Origin: Platynereis dumerilii
Taxonomy: Eukaryota; Annelida; Polychaeta; Phyllodocida; Nereididae
NCBI GenBank assembly: GCA_026936325.1
Contig: JAPTHN010000004.1
Location: forward strand, 31,985,910 to 32,049,909
Direction: 5' to 3'
Length of the DNA stretch: 64,000 bases
The notes beneath the pieces are model-generated. The model ran no database searches. It was not told the DNA's origin and worked only from the letters and a program-made list of their open reading frames with translations. Below are positions 1 to 9,599 of the stretch, one piece after another. The translations under genes and the position numbers were made by a program. How positions within the stretch are numbered: the first letter of the stretch is position 1; each line of letters begins with the position of its first letter.

Positions 1-285
1 AACGATACTTTCTATTCCAGAATCATTTACAGCAATATCAGATCGATTTTTGTGTGGGATTGTGTCTTTAACGTAGCACACAAGTCCGCCACCATGGGAA
101 TTTCTATCAAGTCTGTGGATCAAAAATGTGTCAATATGAAATTGAGCATTGGGAAATGAGCTATCTAATTTGGTTTCTGATAGAAATAGAATGTCACTAT
201 GACCTTTTCTTAGTATTTCATGTATCTCCATATACTTGCATGACAGGCCATTAATATTTAGATGAGAAAATATAAGATTTTTTGC
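1..285 (-). pseudogene. LINE ORF2: N-terminal part of APE-like endonuclease
   Basis: The minus strand reads continuously as an endonuclease/exonuclease/phosphatase fold N-terminus: LNINGLSCKYMEIHEIL, then DILFLSETKLDSSFP with the metal-binding Glu of the SETKLD motif, then a RLDRNSHGGGLVCYV stretch. These are the first conserved blocks of LINE APE endonucleases, which nick target DNA to prime reverse transcription. The reading frame is open to position 1, where the window ends. The rest of the enzyme and the reverse transcriptase must lie to the left. Confidence 0.8.
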
Positions 286-1055
286 ATTGTTTCTGGAAAA
301 TTTGGAAAGGTCCTCATATGGATTTTCTACACCATCATTCAAATTTTCTCTACCATCATTTACATGATCATTTGAATAACCTGGAAAACCGTTTGAATTT
401 TCGTCAAAATCATTTGAATTATCGGTATAATCATTTGAATTTCCAGCACAATCATTTGAATTTTCTTGACAATCTTTTAAATTTTCTTTGTTATCATTTG
501 AATAATCTGGAAAACCATTTGAATTTTCAACACAAATATTTGAATTTTCTGCAAAATCATCTGATTTATCTGCACAATCATTTGAATTATCTGCACAATC
601 ATTTAAATTACTGCACAATAATTTGAATTTTCTGTAAAATCATACAAATTTTCTACACTGTCCTTCGAGTTTTCCACACATTCATTTAAAATTTCTTTAC
701 ATATAAGCTGATTTTCTAAATTTGGATTTGAATTTTCTATGGAACTATATTCTGAAATGTTTTCTATAACAGGGATAGCACCTTTGATTACATCACAGTT
801 TTGTGATAAATTACAATGTGTATTGTTAAAGTGTCCATTTGAGTGAATACAGCTGTTTTTTTCTAATCTGTTCAAAATATGCACATCATTTGAGATTGCG
901 TCATTGTTCATGGTAAAACAGTCAACAATGTTAATAACACATGTTTCAGCAATAAAATCACAAATCATAACATCACAGTTGATGTCACAGTTCTTAAAAG
1001 TCACTGACAAACTATTTACATTCCTGCAAGGCCCGGCCACCTCTCCCTGGCCCGA
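286..1055 (-). pseudogene. LINE ORF2 leader / inter-ORF region with Asn-Ser-Asn-Asp repeats
   Basis: Between the zinc-knuckle end of ORF1 and the endonuclease lies about 770 bp that translates as Cys- and Asn-rich, low-complexity protein (603-1040 starts with MAGPCRNVNSL). From about 640 down to 330 it becomes a run of 8-residue units such as NSNDCADN. A frame change near 603 separates the leader from the repeat block, which is in frame with the endonuclease. It could be the N-terminal extension of ORF2 or an untranslated spacer. The repeats keep coding phase (24-bp unit), which favours translation. No known domain recognised. Confidence 0.5.
330..640 (-). repeat. 24-bp degenerate tandem repeat inside LINE ORF2 leader
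   Basis: On the plus strand the unit resembles ATCATTTGAATTATCTGCAC with variants, repeated about a dozen times. Each 24-bp unit encodes eight residues of the NSND-x4 type on the minus strand. Units diverge mainly at the positions that become Cys/Ala/Asp/Phe, while Asn-Ser-Asn is kept. Confidence 0.75.
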
Positions 1056-1058
1056 TCT

Positions 1059-1805
1059 TTAATGGGACTGTTCACAAAATTTCTTCTTGTGGCCGAGTCC
1101 GTTGCAGGAGTAACAGCGAAGGGGAGAGTTGTGACGACATGTGGCCTTCGTGTGCGATGCCTCACCACAGTTGAAGCACCTGGGCTGTTGCTGTCGTGTG
1201 TGGGGCTGAGTAGGTCCATACGGGGTGCGAGGGGGGGATACGGTGGGACGGGGGGTAAAATTCCTCGGTCGATGTTGCGATTGTGACAGCTCAGACCTCA
1301 ACATCATAAGTAGACATCCGAGCATGTTGAGGCCTTCACCGTTGTATCCTTTGCCCTTGTAGCGGTTGGGAGTATTCTCGATGAGGGGGCGATTCCCAGA
1401 ATGACGAAGTTCATCTGAGAATTTAGGGCACTGGCGTTCTTTAGTCTTCAGGATTTCATACATTGCCCCTTGCTGGATGTCTTCCCATTTCTTATCAATC
1501 GTTAGAGCATCGCCAATCTGTTTTGCTGCTAGGGCTGTGGAGGATCGTAAAACATTAGCCGCTGCAGATTTGTCTCCCATGGCGATACACTTCCGATACT
1601 GGTAAGCATGTTCAGAACTGTCAAAGTTCATATTCCAGATCGTTAAAGGAGTAGGGAAGAAGTTACTCAAAGGCGAACGTTCGCCTTTAAAGTAGACGGG
1701 GGACGCACTCACATCAGGGATCAACGGACGGGGGCTGGATCGACTGAGAGTGACATGAGTGGGGCAGGAGGAGCTGGAATCGTAGGGGGGGTCGGAGAGC
1801 TCCAT
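1059..1805 (-). pseudogene. LINE ORF1, 3' portion: NADAR domain plus two CCHC zinc knuckles
   Basis: The 248-aa frame holds a NADAR (YbiA-like) domain at about 1700-1290: VYFKGERSPLSNFFPTP, then SSEHAYQYRKC, AAKQIGDAL, MYEILKTKERQCPKF, and a final LIENTPNRYKGKGYNGEG ... NMLGCLLMMLR block. All the family's recognisable blocks are present in order. NADAR proteins act on ADP-ribose-related or glycated nucleotide substrates (N-glycosidase activity in YbiA-type members). After a Pro/Arg-rich linker come CFNCGEASHTKATC and CYSCNGLGHKKKFC, both CX2CX4HX4C knuckles expected to bind nucleic acid. The stop after SH ends ORF1. The upstream SGNH segment is in another frame. Role in the element is inferred: RNA packaging by the knuckles; the NADAR role is unknown. 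Confidence 0.85.
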
Positions 1806-2165
1806 GTCTGCTCGGGCTTCCGTGCTGCTCTATTGCCAGTCTTGGGTCTAGCCTTTTCACTGAGGGTCAAATTACACAAAAGTTTCTTGACTCCATTTGT
1901 TGAGAGATGGAGCTGATCTGGCAACAATAGGGCAGAGTCAATGGAGCTGTCCTGGAATCGAAAGTTCATATCATGGTTCACAAACAGGACACCTAGCTCA
2001 TTTGCAATGGTAACCATGAGCTGGTTAACGTTATCGATTTTACCACTATCTGCACGGCTGTCATTACGGGGAGGTATGCTTGACAGGACAACAGTAGTGG
2101 CAATACGCTTTGCCGCCTCAATTGTAGTCTTGGCATCACCCGCAATCCTGTCAGCAGGTACATGA
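1721..2165 (-). pseudogene. LINE ORF1, 5' portion: SGNH/GDSL esterase-like segment (truncated)
   Basis: The minus strand reads IEAAKRIATTVVLSSIPPRND, then NQLMVTIANELGVLFVNHDMNF and LLLPDQLHLSTNGVKKLL. These match the C-terminal half of SGNH hydrolase-like domains: a beta strand with SSIPPR, a second strand VLFVNHD, and the catalytic Asp-x-x-His block (D-x-L-H-L-S-x-x-G). CR1-like LINEs carry such an esterase domain in ORF1. The N-terminal half with the nucleophile Ser is missing upstream of 2165. The frame differs from the following NADAR frame, so one frameshift lies in the overlap region at about 1790. Confidence 0.7.
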
Positions 2166-2540
2166 GATTGATTGCAATATATCCAGTGATTGAGAGACTA
2201 GTTGATTTTTTAATAGCTTTAATGATAACAAAAATATAATAATAACTTAATTGTGACAAATTCACATAATCTTCAAAACAACATTAATAATAATGATAAC
2301 TTAATTGTGACAAATTCACATAATCTTCAAAACAACATTATTGCTGTGTTTTGTTACAAGATATTAACATGTACAGGACAATGAAATACAAAATCAAAAT
2401 ACATATTGGAGCTCTTTTTAGAGTTTGAAGTAAAAATTCCGCACATATAATGAAAGGCATATAATATGCAACAGGTTCGATGACAAATGAAAATATATAA
2501 GACTTAAATAAATCTTAAAACATAAAATATACATATTACA
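2166..2540. repeat. AT-rich spacer with a 53-bp tandem duplication
   Basis: No gene is seen. A unit of about 53 bp containing ACTTAATTGTGACAAATTCA occurs twice in tandem (about 2236-2287 and 2289-2340), nearly identical, so the duplication is recent. The rest is AT-rich sequence without features. Confidence 0.7.
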
Positions 2541-2690
2541 CCAGGAGAGCAACTGGTTCCGGAGAGGAGTGGCAGAGGCTATCCATATCTCGGAGGAAGA
2601 ACCTGCCCTCAACCGGGACCGGGGAAGACACACCCTCCCGGTAATATACCGGGAGCTCCTTATGTCACGTGACACCTCATCACGTGACAA
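2541..2690 (+). pseudogene. Remnant of a Penelope-like element C-terminus (GIY-YIG type)
   Basis: The plus strand reads NWFRRGVAEAIHISEEEPALN, then NRDRGRHTLPVIYRELL. This matches, from memory, the extreme C-terminus of Penelope-like retroelement proteins after the GIY-YIG endonuclease: REAI-x-I ... LNRD-G-x-LP-x-IY-x-LL. Only this tail remains; no reverse transcriptase is visible nearby. Direct CACGTGAC-type repeats follow at 2667-2740. Other elements carrying the same endonuclease tail cannot be excluded. Confidence 0.45.
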
Positions 2691-2869
2691 CAACAACACC
2701 TTGCCATGTGACAAATACAACACCTCGTCATGTGACAACAACATCCACACTTAGAACTGAGGAGGGAGACTGGATGGTCTCTGAAAGCTCTTTGAGTCAA
2801 ACATTATGTTGTGAGTAAACGTTTAATTCCACTACAATAAAATATACATGTCTCAAAAACAAGCATTCT
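2691..2869. other. Gene-free spacer with CATGTGAC/CACGTGAC short repeats
   Basis: Four spaced copies of a TCAYGTGACA motif with Asn-codon-like AACAAC spacers occur at about 2667-2745. They may belong to the 3' flank of the retroelement remnant. Nothing else is visible. Confidence 0.4.
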
Positions 2870-3240
2870 ATTGTTATAGATAAACTATAACCATGGTAAA
2901 TGATATTCTAAACATTTGAACATCAAGAAAACATTTAAACTACAACCATGGCGTTATAATGTTTCAAGCAGTTATCATGCGAGATGAGATTAGCTACAAC
3001 CTTTCCAAATGATATTCTAAACATCTAGACGTCAAAAAAAATATACTAAAACCATTGGATTCTACTTATTTTAAAAATAAACATGCAGGAAAAGACATAT
3101 ACAACAACCATTGGAAATTATATTTCAAATAAACACATACATTGCACAGGAAACTTTATAATCCAAGCATCGTAAATTATGTTTCATAAACATATACATA
3201 CTACATAAAATAAACTATATATATATAACCATTGCGAATT
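2870..3240 (-). repeat. Degenerate tandem array, AACCATTG type
   Basis: About six diverged units of some 60-70 bp, each with ACAACCATTG or ATAACCATGG followed by AAATNATATTTCAAA and a CATATACAT stretch. The reverse complement matches the larger array at 27190-27950 (unit core CAATGGTTGTAGTTTATATG), so the two arrays are inverted relatives 24 kb apart. Confidence 0.6.
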
Positions 3241-3859
3241 TTTGTTGTGAACAGTTTAGACACAAAATCTGCTTTACAGTTGCCTGAAAGGGTACTTATA
3301 TTTATGTTTAGATCCGACAAACATTAATCAACAATGACATATATAGAACTCTCAATAAATATTCTATTTATGATTTTCTTTTGTAGACATGGAAATAAAA
3401 ACTTTTAAATATTTGGTACTATTCTGCTATCATCAGTTATTTCCACTGACTGGAACTCCATGGTAGATACATTTTCTGGAACTTCAATATGTTCTTGCAT
3501 GGTCATTTGATAAAAAAATACATTATACAATTTTGATGGTAATGTCACACTTTGGCTTCATTATTTTTGAGATAGGTCATAAGTAAATTAATGAGAAACC
3601 TGTCTGTACAGGATTTATGAAAGAATAATTAGGCCGATGCGTGTTTGCTGTGAATATGCAATGAAAAGTACATGCAGCGTTAAATATTTGCATTTAATTT
3701 GTTTGCCCTATACCTGCGAATCTCGTTTTGAATTCAATATTAATTTATGTTCACAATTATATATTTTATAGCTAATTGCCGTTTTCAATTTGCGGTTTTC
3801 ATCTGTAGAATCATTCTTTCTGAGAAAACAATGCAATGTAATGTTGGATGCTTTTTGTG
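3241..3859. other. Gene-free AT-rich spacer
   Basis: No open reading frame with recognisable content, RNA gene or terminal repeat was seen. Confidence 0.5.
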
Positions 3860-3867
3860 GCTATAAA

Positions 3868-4221
3868 CAGTGTTCGAAATAAGGGGGGGTCAAGGGGGTT
3901 TTGACCCCCCCAAATGCCATAAGGACCCCCTCAAATACATTTTTTAGAGGGACCCAGGGGGGGTCCCCAAAAGACCCCCTCAAATACTAAATATGCAGGA
4001 TTTAATCCAGAAATGGGGTTTTCGAAAGTAATTTTCAAGAATGATACATGGATAAAACACTCAGAAATCATGTCAGAGTACATGTAGTCCTTTCTAAAAC
4101 CCATCAGCTTCTGGGGGCCTCCGAGTCCGACGGCCCGCGGACCTTCAGCCCAAAAGCTTTGACCCTTCAGGCCTTACCAGTGACTGACCCCCCCAAATGA
4201 CATGGGCTATTTCGACCACTG
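3868..4221. mobile_element. hAT-type MITE with 8-bp TSD
   Basis: The 354-bp element starts CAGTGTTCGAAATA and ends with the inverted TATTTCGACCACTG. It is flanked by a perfect 8-bp duplication GCTATAAA (3860-3867 and 4222-4229). CAGTG-like termini and an 8-bp TSD are hAT hallmarks. The interior is rich in runs of G and C (GGGGGGGTCA ... TGACCCCCCC). No coding capacity. Confidence 0.85.
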
Positions 4222-4236
4222 GCTATAAATTGAGTA

Positions 4237-5162
4237 GGGGAGAGCGGGGCACAGTGAGACGGCAGGCACAGTGAGACAAAGCCCGTAGCGTCTAGCTGGT
4301 ACTGTTTACAGATAAACCCTCTTTTGTATAGTACAAAAAGTAAGTAAGTGAGAGTCTGACCTATATCCGGAATGCCTACACAGCATATCGAGAGTGGAAT
4401 TTCAATATTTAGGTTTTTAGCCGATAAAAGTAAATAATTTTGCTAAATGACTTTTTGTTATAATTCCCAAGAAAAATGGTATAACGCAAATCAATTGCCA
4501 GGAATTCAAACCTTGATTATTTGCCTTAGTTTAGTGAGATAATGAACCACAATATAGGCATCTGGTCCGCAGGATTCAAAATTTTATAAAGAGAGCTGCA
4601 TGGGGCACAGTGAGACAGTTGGAGGCGGGGCACAGTGAGACATGGTAAAATACACTCGAAACGACCTGAATGTAAGGCATAGCTCACAATTCACTATTAA
4701 AAACAAAATGCCTGCAATAAACTCCTGATTTTAGTGAGTCATATTCAAAGAGAAGCATCAGAATGAATTTTGATTAGTATGTAACAGGTGCGGCAGGTTA
4801 AATAAGTCGTGCATGTGTCCTGTGCGATGAAGTTTCGAAACAAGCTCAAAAACGGACCCAAAAATTCACCTAGCCAGATGCTTTTATAAGAGTACAGTAG
4901 TTTCTGTAGCAACAATTGATGGAACAATTCCGCAGGTCCCGAGGATCGGCGGTTATGGCAGCAGATGCCCTGTCTCACTTAACGAGCATGGACATAACTC
5001 AAAATTTCTCCAAACCTGTAAAAGGTGGGAACCTGAAACTACTTGACAATATACCCAACGTCATTACCTATAATGTAGACCTGATCTCATTTAACTCGTT
5101 ACTGCCAACCTTTTCGAACACTTGAAAATAAAAAAAGTGTCTGACTGTGCCCCGCTCTCCCC
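4237..5162. mobile_element. MITE with GGGGAGAGCGGGGCACAG termini, TA TSD
   Basis: The 926-bp element begins GGGGAGAGCGGGGCACAGTG and ends with the inverted CTGTGCCCCGCTCTCCCC type sequence (one mismatch in the first 20). TA flanks both ends (4235-4236, 5163-5164). Sub-terminal copies of GGCACAGTGAGAC occur at 4265 and 4600-4640. No coding capacity. Superfamily not assigned; a related family lies at 53330-54118. Confidence 0.8.
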
Positions 5163-5164
5163 TA

Positions 5165-5989
5165 CTTTAGGTAGCACAGAAAATATTTGCTTTTTTAGGA
5201 TAACTCTAAAACACTTCGTGAGAAAAATAATGCATTGCATTTTGTAATTTTAAAATTGAAGGAAGTAATTGATGAAATCCAGTATAATCTTGGTCAATGT
5301 CTACTGATTACTTTGTTCCACAAGACAGATATTGTTCATTCTAAAATGCGTAAATGCAAATGGTCTCTCAAAAATTTTAATGGATTCTATAATCTATGAT
5401 GCAAGCATTTATTTAAGGTTGGTGAAAGACTAAACAATTGGTTTTTTTTTTTTAGTATTCTTTAAAGATAAAGTGTTGACATTTATTTTTAGTTTTATCA
5501 TTAATTTATTAGTAATAGGAGGTCCTATGCAATTCATGGATCTTTGTCTTTACATTCCTGTACTGCACTGGTGTACCCGAACGAGGGACCACTGTATAAA
5601 ACATGGCAAATTACAGTTTTTGTTGAATAACTCAAAAAATATAAGAGATAGCCACTAAGTTGCTACTGAAGTTGAATTCGAATGTGTTGTCTAGAGTCAT
5701 TTTGAGCCCTTAAAAAAGAAAATGGCTAGAGGGCCACACATAAATTTTGTTTTATCTGGCTCAAATTTGGTATACCTTCTTTTTATACCAAGGGGCATCT
5801 CAGACAAAAAGGTAGGCTTGATCTGAAAATGTTGGGGCACCAGCTGCCTCACCCTAATATATATGTTTATATAAAAAAAGATGGTGTTCAGTTATGTTAT
5901 TAACTCAATTTAAAGCTATTCCTGTGTTTGTTAGACAGATGCACACAAATAAGGTAAGAAGTGTCAGGGGTTCAGAAACTTTCAAGCGC
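5165..5989. other. Gene-free spacer
   Basis: AT-rich sequence with a T-run near 5442. The short open frames here look random. Nothing supported. Confidence 0.5.
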
Positions 5990-6125
5990 AACTGTATTTC
6001 AGTTTCATGGCCATAATCAGTTCGGGAAAGTGCAGAATTCTGGCACACTCCCGAATTCGGGACAAAGGTGCTCCCAAATTCGGGAACTGCTCCCAAATTC
6101 AGAACAAAAGTGCTCCCAAATTCGG
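5990..6125. repeat. CCCGAATTCGGG-type short repeat cluster
   Basis: Five spaced variants of CCCGAATTCGGG / CCCAAATTCGGG (palindromic core) occur between 6020 and 6125. An inverted relative lies at 13555-13645. Both are flanked by an ATCAGTTCGG / CCGAACTGTAATCAT motif. Confidence 0.6.
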
Positions 6126-6892
6126 AAGTTTCATTTTCAAAGGACCCTCGGACGTTGGGTTTTGAGATCGGATGGGTTTTTATTGTCCAGGCTGGTTGTT
6201 TGCAAGGCAATTAAGAATTCTACCCTGTGAAAAAAAATTCTGTGCTGTGGTTTTCTTTGCAGAGCAAATCAAACTTTGAAAGTTTAGTAATTAGATCATA
6301 AAATCAAGATTCCATTGACTTATTATCCGAATTTTGTCAGACTATGAAGTTATTAGACTTAAAATTGATTTATCATACTATTTAATTCATTGACCCCTTA
6401 TGCTTCTCCAACCAAACAACTGATTGCCCAGATTTGAAAACTTGCAAGCACATTTTCTGTATTCTCTACAACGTCCTTAGACGGGTTTGGTGTTCAAATT
6501 GCAGACACAGATATTGATGTGATGTTTTCCCATAATCTAACCATCTATATGCCATTTAGAAACACCCTTTATTTTCCCTCTACCCTCACATCCATGCTTT
6601 CGCGGGTCTTATGCTTATGCCATTATTAACCGATAACATGTTAGTGAATTAATGTGCTGCAATTGTTGACTTGAGCAGCTCTGATCATATTTTCGTCTGT
6701 ATGACCAATTATAAATTGTCAAGATGAGTCTTTAAATTCAATTTATAATACCTCATAAAATAACTTAAGTTAATCTCAAACAAACTGCAATTCGACTCAC
6801 TGATTCACATGATACAGGTAGAATGAGATTTACTGCAGCTGCTTCTCTTGAAAGTATGCTATCTCTGTCTTATCTTACCTTACCTTACCCCA
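6126..6892. other. Gene-free spacer
   Basis: No supported feature. Ends in a CTTACCTTACC run that leads into the tetranucleotide array. Confidence 0.5.
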
Positions 6893-6900
6893 TCTTATCT

Positions 6901-6968
<68 letters not shown>
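6893..6968. repeat. (TCTA)n microsatellite, left block
   Basis: About 18 near-perfect TATC/TCTA units. The array is interrupted at 6969 by a MITE that inserted into a TA of the repeat. Confidence 0.95.
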
Positions 6969-7169
6969 CACTGTAAATTTTGAATTTTGAGTTAGCTTAA
7001 TTGATTGAGTGAGATGGTTGCACAATTCCTTTGAGCCAAGATAGCTTGTTGTTTGCAAGTTATAACAACATAAAGATTATCATAACAGCAAGCTATCATG
7101 GCTCAAACAAATTGTGCAACCGTCTCACTCAATTATTTGAGCTAACTCAGAATTTCAGAATTTACAGTG
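6969..7169. mobile_element. Palindromic CACTG MITE, copy 1
   Basis: A 201-bp element that is almost entirely an inverted repeat: it starts CACTGTAAATTTTGAATTTT and ends GAATTTCAGAATTTACAGTG. The TSD is 2 bp (TA at 6967-6968 and 7170-7171). Copy 2 at 26320-26526 shows a TT duplication, so the TSD is any 2 bp. CACTG ends with a 2-bp TSD suggest EnSpm/CACTA origin. Copies are about 90% alike by eye. Confidence 0.85.
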
Positions 7170-7197
7170 TATATATCTATCTATCTATCTATCCGTG

Positions 7198-7268
<71 letters not shown>

Positions 7269-7600
7269 TTATCTATCTATTTATCTATCTATTTATCTAT
7301 CTATTTATCTATCTATCCAGGGGCGTATCTAGAAATGGCTTGGGGGCCTTTACATGGGGTGAATCTATCTATCTTTATATATCTATCTATCTCTGCATCT
7401 GTCTCTGTATATCTGTATAGTATCTATCTGTCTCTATCTGTCTCTATATTCATATGTCTCTTTATCTGTGTCTGTATCTCTCTGTCTCTACGCTATATCT
7501 ATAAATCTATCTCTAAATCTATTTATCTCTGTATCTATTGCTATATTTACATATCTCTCTATTTCTATGAGAGGTTATTGAGCTGTCCAGCTTGTCCTCT
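7170..7600. repeat. (TCTA)n microsatellite, right block and degraded derivatives
   Basis: Near-perfect TATC units to about 7318, then TATT/TATC mixtures, a unique insert at 7319-7365 (GGGGCGTATCTAGAAATGGC), then increasingly degraded TCTGTCTC/TATC repeats. Long open frames of Ile-Tyr-Leu-Ser here are an artefact of the repeat. Confidence 0.9.
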
Positions 7601-8876
7601 CCTGTCCTATAGATATCCTCTCCATAGTCATATACAACACTCAATGGTGGATCCAGGGGGGATCTAGAGGGCCGCTGAGATGGAAAAAGTATCTTTGAAG
7701 ATAATGTTCCAATGGGAGTGTTACATGATAAACCATTTATAAAACATGTGTTTAACACAAAAGGCCAATTTACATTAATTTTCTCTTTATTAAGGAGCGG
7801 CCTCTTTGATAGTTGCAATATTTGGCAGGTTTCACTTATACATACGTATCTGCTTCCTTGACCACTGTCCAAACCCACACAAAAATGAGACACTCGCTGG
7901 AACTTTTAGTGTAAACTTGAATAAAATCCATTACTTTCAATAGCTCATAGCAGAAGTCCTCCCAGTTGCAGAGACAATAACAAAATACCCTAAATGGACA
8001 GAAATCATCCACTATTCTACAGTAGGAGGTGACCTGATAGAGAAGAGATGCATCCTGGGAAGCAATAGAAAAGCAAAACAAATTAAATGAACTGAATTGA
8101 TCTGTGTGCTGGATGTGAATTTAAATTTAGATTCAATTCAAATTAACTTATGATCTTCAAGAAATGAAGCATTACAATGAGGTGAGAGACCAGCACTTGT
8201 AAATTCTGAATGCATTTTCATAGAATTAAACTCAGCAACAGTAAGAACGCTCACATTTTGGAACAGATTAAAAACTAACTTGTTTTGTGGATATTTCCGT
8301 GAAAATTACCTGATGTCAGTTGACATCTCTTTTGAGATTCCAGAAAATTCCATAAAGGTCACTTTTAGTGTGACATTTCCAAAAACCAAAATCACAACCA
8401 ATGCAAATTGGTCCAAAATCGAATGCATGTAAAGTCTGTCACAGCTCAATATCTGGAGTTTGGAAATAAGAAAGGTCGTATTACGCTTTTTATGGGATTT
8501 CATGGGTTTTTGGTTGATTTTTCTTCCAAGGTGGTGTTTTTCACATTTGTTTGTCACAAAATTGTCAACACTTTTGCTTCATAAGCATCAGAAATTATCC
8601 AGTTTTTAATCTAATTTTGAGCTAAACTCTTGCAGGACATCTGTTTTGACCATGGAGATCAATTATAAAGTGATAACATCGGTATTCTCCTCGACTATCC
8701 CTTTTTCAATTTTGCAAATTCCAAATTCAAACGTTCACCATCTTTAGTTGAGAAGCTAATACGCTAATTTGCCAAATTATATCAAGATAAATCTAGTGCT
8801 TGTAAAGTTATGACACTGAAAATGTGGGCGTTTTTAATGTTGCTGAATTCAGGTTATTTGCAGCAACTACTCCTAA
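7601..8876. other. Gene-free spacer upstream of the Harbinger element
   Basis: No supported gene or RNA. Short open frames show no family resemblance. Confidence 0.5.
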
Positions 8877-9599
8877 TGCCTAGTTCTCACGACGGCGATT
8901 TAAGAGCGGCGCAGCAAGAGAAGTCATTTCTTGGAAAGTTGTGGCGTAGATCGTTGGATGAGGCACGTTACGAAATCAATTAGTGCCATGTGCGGCGATT
9001 AAAGTTTGTAGCCTCGGTTAGTCTTGAGGTGTCCGTGGCGCTGCATAAGCTTTCTTCGCTGAGTTCCGCCTCTCTTGCCTCACCGCAGTTCCAACCAGAC
9101 TCGTCGCACTTTGTTTTGGACTTCGGCGAGGCTGCTTTTACTTCACCCAATGTTGTTTCCTGTTACGCCGCTGATGGTTGTGAGGCAGCTACGTATGAAT
9201 TTGGCGACCTGCGACGCATCAAGAAACCGTCGGCGTATATCCGAGGTAAGATGTGCCGCTGAAAAGGACAGCTTCGCCGAGGACTGTAACGATGCAATGC
9301 CGCATTAAGGTACTTGTTACTGCGTACCTGGATTGTTCATCGTCGCACATGCATTTAAACAGCGCCGAGGACATTACAGGCGCGTCGATGCTGAGCTTCT
9401 CCGTTGTCCTTGCATTAAGCATCGACGTAGGTCTCTTAAGCATCGACGAAGGTCTCTTCTTGCAGCGCTGAGGCAAAGTGTCTTTCGCTGATGCAGAAGT
9501 CACTTTTGGTCACCATAAAAAGGGACACAGAGGACCTCCTTGCTTCATTTGCTGATTGCCCTTCAATGAGAACACAACGACTGCCTACTGAACATATGC

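Larger units (their letters stand above)
1..2165 (-). mobile_element. LINE (non-LTR retrotransposon), 5' half, cut by window edge
   Basis: Read on the minus strand, the order is an SGNH esterase-like segment, a NADAR domain, two CCHC zinc knuckles, a repetitive linker, and the start of an APE-type endonuclease that runs off the left edge. SGNH-type ORF1 followed by an APE endonuclease is the layout of CR1-like LINEs. The reverse transcriptase would lie outside the window. The upstream end near 2165 is an abrupt loss of coding similarity, so the copy looks 5'-truncated. ORF1 changes frame once and the linker changes frame at least once, so this copy is not functional. The exact clade cannot be assigned without the reverse transcriptase. 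Confidence 0.8.

Noticed and set aside
282-626. 114-codon plus frame rich in HLN
   Set aside because: Antisense of the NSND repeat in the LINE.
7319-7365. GGGGCGTATCTAGAAATGGC insert between microsatellite blocks
   Set aside because: Looks like part of a CAGTGGCG-type element end, but no partner end or TSD could be found.
7031-7667. Ile-Tyr-Leu-Ser-rich frames of 129 and 166 codons
   Set aside because: Translation of the (TCTA)n microsatellite.
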